Position numbers and translations under genes: made by a program. From contig JAAYZZ010000032.1 of assembly GCA_012514595.1 (NCBI GenBank), forward strand, positions 1-26,032: DNA of 26,032 nt, given 5' to 3'. Shown here in pieces: positions 1 to 7,188 of the stretch. The notes beneath the pieces were generated by a model. It was not told the DNA's origin and made no database searches. It worked only from the letters and a program-made list of their open reading frames with translations. Numbering within the stretch: position 1 is the stretch's first letter; each line of letters starts with the position of its first letter. Source of the stretch: Elusimicrobiota bacterium. GTDB lineage: Bacteria > Omnitrophota > Gorgyraeia > Zapsychrales > Fredricksoniimonadaceae.

Positions 1-270
1 CCCGGACCTCTGCATCTGGATCGCAGCTTCTTTCTGCGACTTCTTGATCGCCATGTTCACGGCCTTGACCAGTTCCACCTGGAAGCGCGCCTTCTGCTGC
101 GGCGCAAGCCAGGATTCATCGATCTCGATCGACTGGAACATCTGGGCCCCGTTCAGGCGGATCTTGAGCCCCCGGACCTCGCTGTACTCGAGGACGATCT
201 TCTCCAGCTCACGCTTGAGCTGGTCCGCCTGCTTCTTCAGCTCCATCATTTTCTTCATCTGATCGAACAT
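1..270 (-). CDS. YbaB/EbfC-type nucleoid-associated protein, 3' end outside window
   Basis: The first 90 codons of a small protein beginning MFDQMKKMMELKKQ are visible; its C-terminus lies beyond the left edge. A charged N-terminal helix (about residues 1-30) is followed by a strand-turn region with 'IRLNGAQ' and 'IEIDESWL', then a second helix 'KAVNMAIKKSQKEAA'. This matches the YbaB fold of short dimeric DNA-binding proteins, in which 'V.INGA...V.ID..L' is the usual core. YbaB commonly sits beside dnaX and recR, but neither neighbour is visible here. It is the last visible gene of a long minus-strand run, 20 bases after a YggT gene. The assignment rests on pattern recognition of a partial protein; a generic coiled-coil protein is the alternative. 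Confidence 0.8.
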   Translation of the reverse strand, partial: MFDQMKKMMELKKQADQLKRELEKIVLEYSEVRGLKIRLNGAQMFQSIEIDESWLAPQQKARFQVELVKAVNMAIKKSQKEAAIQMQRSG

Positions 271-290
271 GGTCCTTCCTTTCGTGTCCC

Positions 291-563
291 TTAGGCCGCA
301 AAAAAGATCCCGGCAAAAAGCATGATCAGGATCCTTTCCGCGATTGCGATCCCGACCAGGACAATGATCGGGGAAATATCAAATGTCATATTGGGGAAAA
401 GACCACGCACCGGCGCCAGAAGCGGCTCCGTCGCCTTGACCAGGAACTGGACCCCCGGCTGCTGTTGATCGGCCTTGACCCAGATCGTAATCCCGCGCGC
501 CAAGACCAGAATTCCATAGATCCATGCGGCCAACGAAACAAGAGAACACAAGAAAAGTCCCAT
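291..563 (-). CDS. YggT family membrane protein (second copy)
   Basis: This 90-residue protein has two hydrophobic segments (about residues 3-25 and 63-88) around a loop containing 'TEPLLAPVRGLFP' and 'DISPIIVLVGI'. The pattern TEP-x-L-x-P-x-R followed by D-x-SP is the YggT signature. Members are small inner-membrane proteins linked to osmotic tolerance or cell-division-associated clusters; the biochemical role is not established. A strong ribosome site (GGGAGG) lies just before the ATG, and a good promoter lies upstream at 589-617, so the gene can be expressed apart from the operon behind it. It is a divergent paralogue of the YggT gene immediately upstream. In this copy the loop reads 'KADQQQPGVQFLVKATEP', replacing the 'SPDPFNPIVRFLVQTTEP' of its partner. 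Confidence 0.88.
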   Translation of the reverse strand: MGLFLCSLVSLAAWIYGILVLARGITIWVKADQQQPGVQFLVKATEPLLAPVRGLFPNMTFDISPIIVLVGIAIAERILIMLFAGIFFAA

Positions 564-588
564 ATCTGCCTCCCTTTTTAAACACCTC

Positions 589-617
589 TATATACTCTAA
601 AAGACTTTACTTGGCAA
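589..617 (-). promoter_or_regulatory. sigma70-type promoter for downstream YggT/YbaB genes
   Basis: Read on the minus strand, TTGCCA (612-617) and TATATA (589-594) are separated by exactly 17 bases. Each hexamer differs from consensus at one position. Predicted start of transcription is near 582, about 19 bases before the YggT ATG. It lies in the only AT-rich gap of the operon. Confidence 0.7.
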
Positions 618-639
618 GGTGTTTTCCATGAGCCTTGCT

Positions 640-933
640 TCAGCGCACCTGAACGGCAATCTCGAGCAGGGTCCGGACCAGGAACGAACGAAGGAACATG
701 AGAAAAAGAAGGACAATGACCGGCGACAGATCGATCGGCATGACCGGAAGCCTGCGACGGATCGGGTCCAGGACCGGCTCGGTCGTCTGTACAAGGAATC
801 GGACGATCGGATTAAAGGGGTCCGGGCTCACCCAGCTGATGAGCGCGCGCACGATGATGATCCAGGAATAAATAGTGAGGATCGCGTTAAGCCCTTGGGC
901 ACACGCCAACAGGAAGTTTGACAAAACAAACAC
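640..933 (-). CDS. YggT family membrane protein (first copy)
   Basis: From a GTG at 933 this encodes 97 residues with two membrane segments and the YggT signature 'WVSPDPFNPIVRFLVQTTEP' followed by 'LDPIRRRLP' and 'IDLSPVIVLL'. I prefer the GTG because AGGA sits seven bases before it and the first residues (FVLSNFLLACAQGLN) begin the expected membrane helix. An in-frame ATG at 987 would add 18 charged, non-conserved residues. The gene follows mlaD by 87 bases and is followed by a second YggT gene. Function in the family is unclear; roles in membrane or osmotic homeostasis have been proposed for relatives. Confidence 0.88.
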   Translation of the reverse strand: MFVLSNFLLACAQGLNAILTIYSWIIIVRALISWVSPDPFNPIVRFLVQTTEPVLDPIRRRLPVMPIDLSPVIVLLFLMFLRSFLVRTLLEIAVQVR

Positions 934-1020
934 GCCCTCGTCCTTTCTTCTTTCCGGGGAAGAACCGCCGCCTTTCACCCTGAACAACGATAGGGCGGAT
1001 CCAGCATCCCGCGGCCTTTC

Positions 1021-1614
1021 CTAAAAAACCTTGAACAGATTCCCTTCGATCACCCGCCGCTCGATACGGTCCATAAGCCGTTTGGTCTTTCGGGAAATAT
1101 CCTCGACCTCCTCGATCGTGGTACTGATCCCCTCCGCCGCATCCTGGAACGACCCGGCCGTTGACTCCAGGACCTCGGCCAGATCATAGACATCCAGCAT
1201 CGGCTCCCCCAGGACGGGCGCCTCAAGGTCCAAAAGACCTTCCCCCGGCTTGCGGCTGATCTCAATATACTTGGACCCCAAGACCCCTTCGGTCAGAACC
1301 GCGATCCTCGTCGATCGCGCGATCTGGCCCCTGAAGCGGCGATACAATTCCAGATCCACCCGGACCGCTCGTTCCAAAACCTCCTCTTCAAGGAAGGAAA
1401 TATCCCGGACGCTTCCCACCGTCACACCCGAAAGGCGGACAGGCGCCCCGACGATCAGTCCGCCGACCTGATCAAAAAGGGCGGTCACCCGGAACCGAGG
1501 CTCGGCCAGCCCCTGGCGCACACCGATGAAAAGGATGATCCCCAGAAAGGCGGCCAGGCCGAGAAAGAAAAAGAGAGCTGCCATCAGATTCTTCAAATGA
1601 TGATTTTGTGCCAT
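1021..1614 (-). CDS. mlaD: MCE/MlaD-family lipid transport protein
   Basis: The 197-residue protein has one N-terminal membrane anchor (about 10-31), a single MCE domain (about 38-118, with 'VTALFDQVGGLIVGAPVRLSGV' and 'GVLGSKYIEIS') and a C-terminal helical segment (about 140-190) likely to form a coiled coil. In MlaFEDB-type complexes, MlaD is the hexameric periplasmic ring bound to the permease, carrying phospholipid between inner and outer membranes. It starts two bases after mlaF ends and completes an mlaE-lipoprotein-mlaF-mlaD set. No MlaC, MlaB or MlaA homologue is visible beside it. The substrate, and import versus export, cannot be read from sequence. Confidence 0.92.
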   Translation of the reverse strand: MAQNHHLKNLMAALFFFLGLAAFLGIILFIGVRQGLAEPRFRVTALFDQVGGLIVGAPVRLSGVTVGSVRDISFLEEEVLERAVRVDLELYRRFRGQIARSTRIAVLTEGVLGSKYIEISRKPGEGLLDLEAPVLGEPMLDVYDLAEVLESTAGSFQDAAEGISTTIEEVEDISRKTKRLMDRIERRVIEGNLFKVF

Positions 1615-1616
1615 AT

Positions 1617-2333
1617 CTACCCCACCAGTTCCCGCACGAGTTCAACCTGTGATCCGCGGATATCGTCCTCTGTCCCCTGGGCGACGACCCGTCCCTTGTC
1701 GAGCACAAAGACCCGGTCCGAGATCCGGAACGAATTGGCCACATCATGCGATGTGATCACCGTCGTGGTCCCTGTTCTCCGCGACAGGTCCCGGATCACG
1801 ACCGAGATATCCCGACTGCGCACCGGATCCAGACCCGACGTGGGCTCGTCACATAAAAGCACCTTGGCCCCCAGGATGAGCGCCCGGGCCAAGGCCACTC
1901 TTTTGCGCATCCCTCCGGAAAGTTCGGACGGATATCTTCCTCCCGCGCCTTCCATATCGACCATGGCCAGATATTCCCGCACCTTGTCCCGACGCTGCGC
2001 ATCGGAAAGATCGGTGTGCTCCTCCAGAGGAAAGGCCAGATTATCCTCGACGGTCATAAAATCATAGAGCGCGCTCTCCTGAAAAAGGTACCCCACCTGC
2101 CGGCGGAACGCCAACAGCTCCCGCTCCGAAAGGCGCGTGATGTCCGTTCCGTCGATCACGATCCGCCCCCGGTCCGGGCTCAGCAGACCGATCAGATGGA
2201 GCAACAGGACGCTCTTTCCCGTCCCGCTCAACCCCAGGAAGGTCACGACCTCCCCCCGCTCGATCGAGAACGAGACGCCGTCGAGCACGCTCTGCCCGTT
2301 AAAACTCTTGTGAAGTTCCTCGACCCGGATCAT
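1617..2333 (-). CDS. mlaF: ABC transporter ATP-binding protein, MlaF-type
   Basis: This 238-residue ATPase carries a complete nucleotide-binding domain: Walker A 'GLSGTGKSVLLL' (about 34-45), Q-loop 'GYLFQESALYDFMTV', signature 'LSGGMRKRVALARAL' and Walker B 'VLLCDEPTSGLD', followed by the switch histidine in 'VITSHD'. The 'FQESALYDFMTVEDN' segment and the 'GGMRKR' signature are typical of the MlaF/Ttg2A group. It energises lipid transfer through MlaE and MlaD. Its ATG overlaps the stop of the upstream lipoprotein gene by four bases, and mlaD follows after two bases, so the three should be made together. Confidence 0.95.
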   Translation of the reverse strand: MIRVEELHKSFNGQSVLDGVSFSIERGEVVTFLGLSGTGKSVLLLHLIGLLSPDRGRIVIDGTDITRLSERELLAFRRQVGYLFQESALYDFMTVEDNLAFPLEEHTDLSDAQRRDKVREYLAMVDMEGAGGRYPSELSGGMRKRVALARALILGAKVLLCDEPTSGLDPVRSRDISVVIRDLSRRTGTTTVITSHDVANSFRISDRVFVLDKGRVVAQGTEDDIRGSQVELVRELVG

Positions 2334-2656
2334 CTTTTTTCGAACGCACGGTACCGGTCCTTGGAGAAACGCGTATAAAGTCTCGCCCAGGGCCTCACAT
2401 CTGTCTCTTCGACAAAGAACGGAACTCCCTGATCTTCAAAAACGCGATAGACCTCGCTGTCCAGAAGATTCTCGACATCATCCGTCGGGAACCAGGGCTC
2501 CCCTTCAAAAAGGACCGGGCGCCCGTCCCGGATCCACTGCGGCTCGCTCAACAGACTGGAGGTCCTGTCAGAGGAAGAACGCAACGATACCCCGGCACAG
2601 CCGACACAACAAAGAAGACCGCCGATCAAAAAACCTGTCATGACTCTGTTCATCAT
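2330..2656 (-). CDS. Small lipoprotein of unknown function inside mla operon
   Basis: This 108-residue protein starts with a lipoprotein signal: MMNRVM, a hydrophobic stretch, then 'LLCCVGC' with the likely acylated Cys near residue 20 ('CVGC-AGVS'). The mature part is small, acidic to neutral and rich in aromatic residues ('PQWIRDGRPVLFEGEPWFPTDDVENLL', split across two short motifs, and 'VYRVFEDQGVPFFVEE'). I do not recognise a family. Its start codon overlaps the mlaE stop (TGATG) and its stop overlaps the mlaF start (ATGA), so it is translationally locked between permease and ATPase genes. The position suggests a periplasmic accessory of this lipid transporter; that is inference only. The mature region ends 'RYRAFEKR'. 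Confidence 0.8.
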   Translation of the reverse strand: MMNRVMTGFLIGGLLCCVGCAGVSLRSSSDRTSSLLSEPQWIRDGRPVLFEGEPWFPTDDVENLLDSEVYRVFEDQGVPFFVEETDVRPWARLYTRFSKDRYRAFEKR

Positions 2657-3426
2657 CAGTACCCCCAGAACATAAGGATCATCTTGGTGAGGACCGTATT
2701 CGACACTATGACCCCCACATAACAGAACGCGACCGCGATCGTTGTATGCCGTCCTACACCCAGCGATCCGCCGCCGGTAAAAAAACCCTGGAACGCACAG
2801 ACCCAGCCGATCAACCCGGCGAAAAAGAACACCTTGATGAATCCGCTGAAGAAATCCACGAACCCGATGGAGTTGATCGTCTGCGTCCAGTAGTAGGCCG
2901 ACGGAACTCCCGCTTCATAGACCCCGATGACATATCCCCCTAGGATCCCCACGATCTCCGCCAGGACCACAAGGACCGGGAGCGCGATGAGGCACGCCAC
3001 GACCCTGGGCACCACCAGGAACTCGACGGGATCGACCCCCATCGTGCGGGTGGCGGCGATCTGATTGTTCACGCTCATGGTCCCCAGCTCGGCGGCCATA
3101 CCGGCCCCGGATTTTCCGGAAAAGACCAGGGCCGTGAAGATGGGCCCGAGCTCCCGGACCAGAGAAAGCGCGACCAGCTGGGCGATGAACTCCTTGGCAC
3201 CAAAGCGTTCCATCATGACCTGGCCCTGCATGGCCAGGACCGCGCCGGAGGCGAACGCCGCCAGGAGAACGATCAAAAGGGACTGAACCCCCTGCTCAAA
3301 GACCTGCTCCGCGACCAGACGCCAGCGGATCTTTCCCCGGAGGATACACCCCGCGATCTCCCCCAGAAAGATCACCGCCCGCCCAAAAGAACCGATGGTG
3401 TCACCGAACGCTTTTATTACCGCCAT
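2656..3426 (-). CDS. mlaE: ABC transporter permease, MlaE family
   Basis: The 256-residue membrane protein shows the MlaE hallmarks: a 'FASGAVLAMQGQVMMERFGA' segment, 'LSLVRELGPIFTALVFSGKSGAGMAAELGTM' around residues 85-115, 'DPVEFLVVPRV', and C-terminal membrane helices ending 'MILMFWGY'. MlaE is the integral permease that passes phospholipid to or from the MlaD ring. The 'VRELGPI..AL..agRsGa...AElG.M' block, here with a Lys in 'FSGKSGAG' where Arg is more usual, is the family's coupling motif for the ATPase. It is the first gene of the mla set, nine bases after the NYN nuclease gene, and overlaps the lipoprotein start by one base. Confidence 0.94.
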   Translation of the reverse strand: MAVIKAFGDTIGSFGRAVIFLGEIAGCILRGKIRWRLVAEQVFEQGVQSLLIVLLAAFASGAVLAMQGQVMMERFGAKEFIAQLVALSLVRELGPIFTALVFSGKSGAGMAAELGTMSVNNQIAATRTMGVDPVEFLVVPRVVACLIALPVLVVLAEIVGILGGYVIGVYEAGVPSAYYWTQTINSIGFVDFFSGFIKVFFFAGLIGWVCAFQGFFTGGGSLGVGRHTTIAVAFCYVGVIVSNTVLTKMILMFWGY

Positions 3427-3435
3427 AAACCGGTC

Positions 3436-3951
3436 TCACGTCTTTTTCTTGCGTGGATCGCGCGATCCCCAGATCCCCCAAAGCTCCTGGTTCACCCGAT
3501 GCGCGAACACCGAAGAGATCGTCTTTGAAGACGGCTCTTTCCGGACGCTGCGCGCCGATCCTCTGGTTGAGCCGCGCAACACCCGGCCCAAGAACTCCGC
3601 GACACCCTTGACCTCCGCTCCCTGCGCTCGACAAAAGGCCGCCAGGTCCCGGTCATCGGTCACGAGCGTGACCCCCCGGGGATCAGGGGATCCCTCGACC
3701 ATCCGCTTGATCACATCATCCGCCGACTCCCCGCGGGAAAAAACGACGGCGATGTCGCCGCCGCGGGGCATCCCGAACACATCCTCTTGCCCGTCGAAGA
3801 CGACAGTGACCGTGTTCCGGGGACTTCCCTGGGGGCGGCGCTCGCTCAGGAACCGCACCAGTGCCTCGCGCTCATCCTCGAGGGTCGCCCTCTCCAGAAA
3901 TGTCTTTCGACGGATCACATTGTACCCGTCGATGAGAAATTGTCGTGACAT
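3436..3951 (-). CDS. YacP-like NYN-domain RNase
   Basis: From the ATG at 3951 this gives 171 residues beginning 'MSRQFLIDGYNVI', the first acidic motif of the NYN (PIN-like) nuclease fold. It continues with 'VTVVFDGQEDVF', 'VVFSRGESADDVIKRMVE' and 'VTLVTDDRDLAAFCRAQGAEV', which supply the conserved Asp residues. The family includes Bacillus YacP/Rae1, a ribosome-associated endoribonuclease; a similar role here is inference. The C-terminal 35 residues are basic and probably disordered ('DPRKKKT'). A longer start at 3987 adds residues unlike the family. The gene start lies 80 bases inside the upstream flippase-like gene in another frame, an unusually long overlap. Confidence 0.87.
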   Translation of the reverse strand: MSRQFLIDGYNVIRRKTFLERATLEDEREALVRFLSERRPQGSPRNTVTVVFDGQEDVFGMPRGGDIAVVFSRGESADDVIKRMVEGSPDPRGVTLVTDDRDLAAFCRAQGAEVKGVAEFLGRVLRGSTRGSARSVRKEPSSKTISSVFAHRVNQELWGIWGSRDPRKKKT

Positions 3952-4870
3952 AAAGGATCCCGCCGAAAACGCCCACAATGATGACAAAAAGGAATCCGAT
4001 CAGGCTGAGACCCACCGCGATGCCCTGGCTCACGCCCACCTTGTCCAAAAGATACGCCCAGCCGAACTCCCGGAATCCGAGACCTCCGATCGACGGAAGA
4101 AAGGACACTGCACAGACGATCGGCGCAAAGATCATGAAATGCAGAAGATGCGCCTCCTGATGAAGCGCAACGGCGATCAGGTAATACATATACCCGGCCA
4201 CCGCCTGAGTGACGCAGGACACCAAAAGGCACCCCAGGGCCGTACGCTTGCGCCCCTTCATCAAGACCACATCCATATGCATGTCCATGAGCGCCTTGTG
4301 AAGGCGGGGAAAGGGACGAAAGATCCCGCAAAAGAAGGTGTAGGTCGGCTCATGAAAAAGCATGAATCCCACCACGAGCGAAAGACCCGTCAGGAGCGCG
4401 ATCGGAACGATCACCGATGGCGCATCGATGATCGTGCTCCCGAGCACATATCCGACGAGCGCAACGACCACAAGCCCCCCGAACCCGCTCAAACGGTCAA
4501 GGACGACCGACGCATAGACCTTGGGCTTCTGTCCGGCATTGCGCGCCAGACCATAGGCCTTGATCAGGTCTCCGCCTATCGACGTCGGGAGGAACAGATT
4601 GCAAAAAAGACCAATGAAAAAATAACGGCAGACCTGGCCAAAGGGGGCCCGGAAGCTCAACGCATCCATAAAGAGCTGCCAGCGCCACAAAAGAACAAGA
4701 TGGATCAGCGCATGGATGACAAAGGCCGCAACGATCAGCTTCAGGTCCGCCTCACGGAGAGCCGCGATCGTATCGGGCCAGTTGACCATGGAAAAGATCC
4801 ACCACAAAAGCCCGCCGCTGATGATCGCCCGAAGGGCAAAAGACAGGAGGTCCTTGACCTTTTGTGTCAT
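3872..4870 (-). CDS. YbhN/UPF0104 flippase-like membrane protein (LPG synthase TM domain)
   Basis: The 332-residue protein has about eight membrane helices and the family motif 'FLPTSIGGDLIKAYGLAR' (about 94-111) plus 'LDRLSGFGGLVVVAL' and 'SFLPSIGGLGFREFGW'. These identify the lysylphosphatidylglycerol-synthase transmembrane (UPF0104) fold. It lacks the soluble aminoacyl-transferase domain of MprF, so a lipid or glycolipid flippase-like role is more likely than lysyl-PG synthesis. I choose ATG 4870 because it overlaps the lipA stop (TGATG); an ATG at 4891 lies deeper inside lipA. Position upstream of mla genes is consistent with envelope lipid work, though this is circumstantial. Confidence 0.88.
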   Translation of the reverse strand: MTQKVKDLLSFALRAIISGGLLWWIFSMVNWPDTIAALREADLKLIVAAFVIHALIHLVLLWRWQLFMDALSFRAPFGQVCRYFFIGLFCNLFLPTSIGGDLIKAYGLARNAGQKPKVYASVVLDRLSGFGGLVVVALVGYVLGSTIIDAPSVIVPIALLTGLSLVVGFMLFHEPTYTFFCGIFRPFPRLHKALMDMHMDVVLMKGRKRTALGCLLVSCVTQAVAGYMYYLIAVALHQEAHLLHFMIFAPIVCAVSFLPSIGGLGFREFGWAYLLDKVGVSQGIAVGLSLIGFLFVIIVGVFGGILYVTTISHRRVQCDPSKDISGEGDPRG

Positions 4871-5766
4871 CACGTCTCTTTTCCCGCGCACGCGCGAAAA
4901 GCCTGCTCGGCGAGATACGAACTCCTCACCAGCGGCCCGGAATGAATGAAGGAGAACCCCATCCGCTCGCCTTCCCGTCGGTACATCTCGAACGTCCCGG
5001 GATCGACAAAACGATCCACCTTTACATGACGCGCGCCTCTCGTCGGGGCCAGATACTGGCCGATCGTCACGATCTCACAGCCCGCCTCGCGAAGCTCGCG
5101 CAGTGTCGCAAGGACCTCTTGGTCGGTCTCCCCCATCCCGACCATCAGGCCTGACTTGACCTTTCCGGCCTTCATCTGATGCCGCAATGTTCTCAGGACC
5201 GACAGGGAGCGGTCGTGTTCCGCCCCCGAGCGCACCACAGGTGACAGACGACGGACCGTCTCAATATTGTGCCCCACCACATCCGGCTCCGCCTCGGCCA
5301 CAATCCGCAGAAGATCGGCATCTCCCTGGAAGTCCGGGATCAGAAGTTCAACCCCGATCCCAACGATACGTTGCCGAAGCGCCCGCACCGTCCTGGCAAA
5401 ATGGTTCGCGCCCCCGTCGGGAAGATCGTCCCGGGTGACCGAGGTGATCACCACATAACGCAATCCCAGACGGTGGACCGCATCCGCAACAAAGAGGGGC
5501 TCCTCGTCGTCCACGATCGCGCCCGTGCCGTGAGGCACCGCACAAAAATGACAGCCTCGAGAACAAGACTGGCCCAGGATCATGAAGGTCGCGGTCCTCT
5601 CGGCCCAGCATTCGCCGAGATTCGGACACCGCGCCCCCTCGCAGACCGTATGAAGCCGGGTCTCCTGAAGAAGGGTCCGCATCTCTCCGAGAGCGACAGC
5701 GTCGGGGATCTCCTGACGGAACCACTCCGGAAGACGTCTCTGGGCCCCGCAACCGCACTCACTCAT
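4870..5766 (-). CDS. lipA: Lipoyl synthase
   Basis: LipA inserts two sulfur atoms into octanoyl groups on E2 and H proteins using radical SAM chemistry. Both iron-sulfur sites are visible in this 298-residue protein: the auxiliary cluster CX4CX5C (Cys42, 47, 53; 'CEGARCPNLGEC') and the radical SAM CX3CX2C (Cys68, 72, 75; 'CSRGCHFC'). The C-terminal 'RSSYLAEQ' supplies the conserved serine ligand. Length is slightly under the E. coli enzyme (321). Two additional Cys at residues 4 and 6 ('ECGCG') are unexplained. The ATG overlaps the end of def by eight bases. No lipB is visible in the window. Confidence 0.97.
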   Translation of the reverse strand: MSECGCGAQRRLPEWFRQEIPDAVALGEMRTLLQETRLHTVCEGARCPNLGECWAERTATFMILGQSCSRGCHFCAVPHGTGAIVDDEEPLFVADAVHRLGLRYVVITSVTRDDLPDGGANHFARTVRALRQRIVGIGVELLIPDFQGDADLLRIVAEAEPDVVGHNIETVRRLSPVVRSGAEHDRSLSVLRTLRHQMKAGKVKSGLMVGMGETDQEVLATLRELREAGCEIVTIGQYLAPTRGARHVKVDRFVDPGTFEMYRREGERMGFSFIHSGPLVRSSYLAEQAFRACAGKET

Positions 5767-6289
5767 GGGACCTTCTCCGGGGGGCCTGTTTCCGCCCCCG
5801 TTCTTCCAAGGCCTTCAGCGCCTCCCTGTACTTCTCCAGTTCCGCCTTGCTGGCATGGTCCACGATCATCCGCGCAAAGAGGTGGTCCGACTCGTGCTGA
5901 AAGATCTTGGCCAAGAACCCCGAGACCTCCCGCTCCTGAGACCTTCCGTTCTCGTCAAGATACCGGACACGGGCCGTCTCAGGCCGGGCGACATTGATCC
6001 GGATCCCGGGGAAACTCAGACACCCTTCCTCCAGGACCGTCTTCTTCCTGGAATAAGAAAGGAACTCCGGATTGATGACCGCGAAAGGCCCCTCTCCGGC
6101 ATCGGCGACAAAGATCTGCTCCTCGATCCCGACCTGATTGGCCGCCAGCCCCACCCCGTCAAAGGCGTACATGGCCTGGATCATCTCACGGATGAGAAGC
6201 CGCTCGGCCGGCCCCACGCTCTTGACGGGTCTTGCCGCCCGCCGCAGGACCGGGTCGCCGTAATATCTAAGCTTTAATTTTGTTGGCAT
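5759..6289 (-). CDS. def: Peptide deformylase
   Basis: PDF removes the N-formyl group from nascent proteins. The three metal-site motifs are intact in this 176-residue protein: 'GVGLAANQ' (45-52), 'EGCLS' (88-92, with Cys90) and 'HESDH' (132-136). Spacing is essentially that of the E. coli enzyme, so it should be an active Fe2+/Zn2+ hydrolase. The C-terminal tail (about 155-176) is lysine- and arginine-rich ('RGRKQAPRRRSHE') and could contact the ribosome, as in other deformylases. It overlaps panD by 23 bases at its start and lipA by 8 at its end. The usual partner fmt is not adjacent. Confidence 0.97.
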   Translation of the reverse strand: MPTKLKLRYYGDPVLRRAARPVKSVGPAERLLIREMIQAMYAFDGVGLAANQVGIEEQIFVADAGEGPFAVINPEFLSYSRKKTVLEEGCLSFPGIRINVARPETARVRYLDENGRSQEREVSGFLAKIFQHESDHLFARMIVDHASKAELEKYREALKALEERGRKQAPRRRSHE

Positions 6290-6617
6290 CGTCCAGATGA
6301 ACGGAGCGGATCCTCATGCCCTGCGCCTCCTCGGGCGTCACCAGGGCATAGCTGACGATGATGAGACGGTCCCCCACATACCCCATGCGGGCCGCAGGAC
6401 CATTCAGGCAGATCTGTCCTGATCCGGCCTTTCCGGCAATGACATAGGTCTCAAGCCTGGCTCCGTTATTGATGTTGAAGATCTCGACCTTCTCTCCGGG
6501 CAGGATCCCGACGGCCTTGATGAGGGACTCATCGATCGTGATGCTTCCCTCGTAGTAGAGTTCCGCCTGGGTGACGCGCGCATGCGCGATCTTGGCCTTA
6601 CAGAATGTGATCAACAT
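6267..6617 (-). CDS. panD: Aspartate 1-decarboxylase (pyruvoyl-dependent) precursor
   Basis: PanD makes beta-alanine for pantothenate and CoA. The 116-residue proenzyme contains the self-cleavage site Gly24-Ser25 in 'YYEGSITID', which generates the pyruvoyl group on Ser25. Other conserved parts are 'KAKIAHARVTQAEL', 'NGARLETYVI', 'NGPAARMGYVGD' and 'IIVSYA'. Length equals the usual 115-140 range. AGAGG lies four bases before the ATG. It sits 33 bases after trxA and overlaps def; no panB or panC is nearby. Confidence 0.97.
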   Translation of the reverse strand: MLITFCKAKIAHARVTQAELYYEGSITIDESLIKAVGILPGEKVEIFNINNGARLETYVIAGKAGSGQICLNGPAARMGYVGDRLIIVSYALVTPEEAQGMRIRSVHLDDANKIKA

Positions 6618-6650
6618 AAAACCTCTGATGATTCATGGACCATCCTCGGA

Positions 6651-6974
6651 TCAAAGATGGGCTTTCAGTTTCTCAAGAAGCTTGGTCTTCGGCAGCGCGC
6701 CGAGCATCTGGTCCACAGCCTCGCCGTTCTTGAAGATCAGGAGAGTCGGAATGGACATGACATTGAACTGGGCGGCCAGACCCGGCGCCTCATCCACATT
6801 CACCTTGCAGACCTTGGCCTTTCCGGCCATCTCAACGGCGATCTCCTCCACGATCGGGAGGACCATCCGGCAGGGGCCGCACCACTCGGCCCAGAAATCG
6901 ACGAGAACAGGGACCGGAGAGGACAGGACTTCCGCCTGAAAATTCGACTCGTCCACCTTCACGCTCGCACCCAT
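6651..6974 (-). CDS. trxA: Thioredoxin
   Basis: A 107-residue standard thioredoxin with the redox motif 'WCGPC' at 31-35, preceded by 'VLVDFWAE', the buried Asp26, and the cis-proline loop 'SIPTLLIFKNGE'. It reduces cytoplasmic protein disulfides. The ATG is preceded by a near-perfect ribosome site (AAGGAGG, about seven bases upstream), and a promoter lies at 7005-7033. It is the first gene of the long minus-strand operon that continues into panD and def. No thioredoxin reductase is visible. Confidence 0.97.
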   Translation of the reverse strand: MGASVKVDESNFQAEVLSSPVPVLVDFWAEWCGPCRMVLPIVEEIAVEMAGKAKVCKVNVDEAPGLAAQFNVMSIPTLLIFKNGEAVDQMLGALPKTKLLEKLKAHL

Positions 6975-7004
6975 AATCGACCTCCTTCAAGATTGATGTA
7001 AGGG

Positions 7005-7033
7005 ATTATATCGACGGCCGAAACGGGTCGCAA
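7005..7033 (-). promoter_or_regulatory. sigma70-type promoter of the trxA-to-ybaB gene run
   Basis: On the minus strand, TTGCGA (7028-7033) and a perfect TATAAT (7005-7010) are 17 bases apart. Predicted transcription start is near 6998, about 24 bases before the trxA ATG. It lies just after the end of the 42-codon ORF at 7060-7188. Confidence 0.8.
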
Positions 7034-7059
7034 GCGATATTTCATGCCCGCGCCGCCGC

Positions 7060-7188
7060 TCATCGCCCCTTGCGGTTTTGTCGGCCCAAGGACGCAGACT
7101 TTACACCCTGCATGCCCCTGCAGGCATTGAGGGTCCTTAACATCCGGGCCACATCCTTCTGGCGATTGTTCGGACTTCCCTTGCCCAT
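7060..7188 (-). CDS. Unrecognised 42-residue basic small protein, coupled to the OmpV-like gene
   Basis: A short reading frame of 42 codons begins MGKGSPNNRQKDVARML and ends GRQNRKGR. Its ATG overlaps the stop codon of the upstream outer-membrane gene (TGATG). A strong GGAGG lies five bases before the ATG, within the last codons of that gene, which argues that it is really translated. The product is very basic, has one Cys and no hydrophobic segment. MGKG resembles the start of bacterial ribosomal protein bTHX, but the rest does not follow that family. Function unknown. It ends 26 bases before the trxA promoter. Conservation across relatives would decide whether it is a gene. Confidence 0.5.
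   Translation of the reverse strand: MGKGSPNNRQKDVARMLRTLNACRGMQGVKSASLGRQNRKGR

Noticed and set aside
3395..4945. A 516-codon open frame on the plus strand
   Set aside because: Antisense to the NYN nuclease and flippase-like genes, both recognisable. Composition is low-complexity and charged.
6975..7059. Possible tRNA or small RNA in the gap before trxA
   Set aside because: No cloverleaf is visible. The segment is explained by a promoter and a ribosome site.
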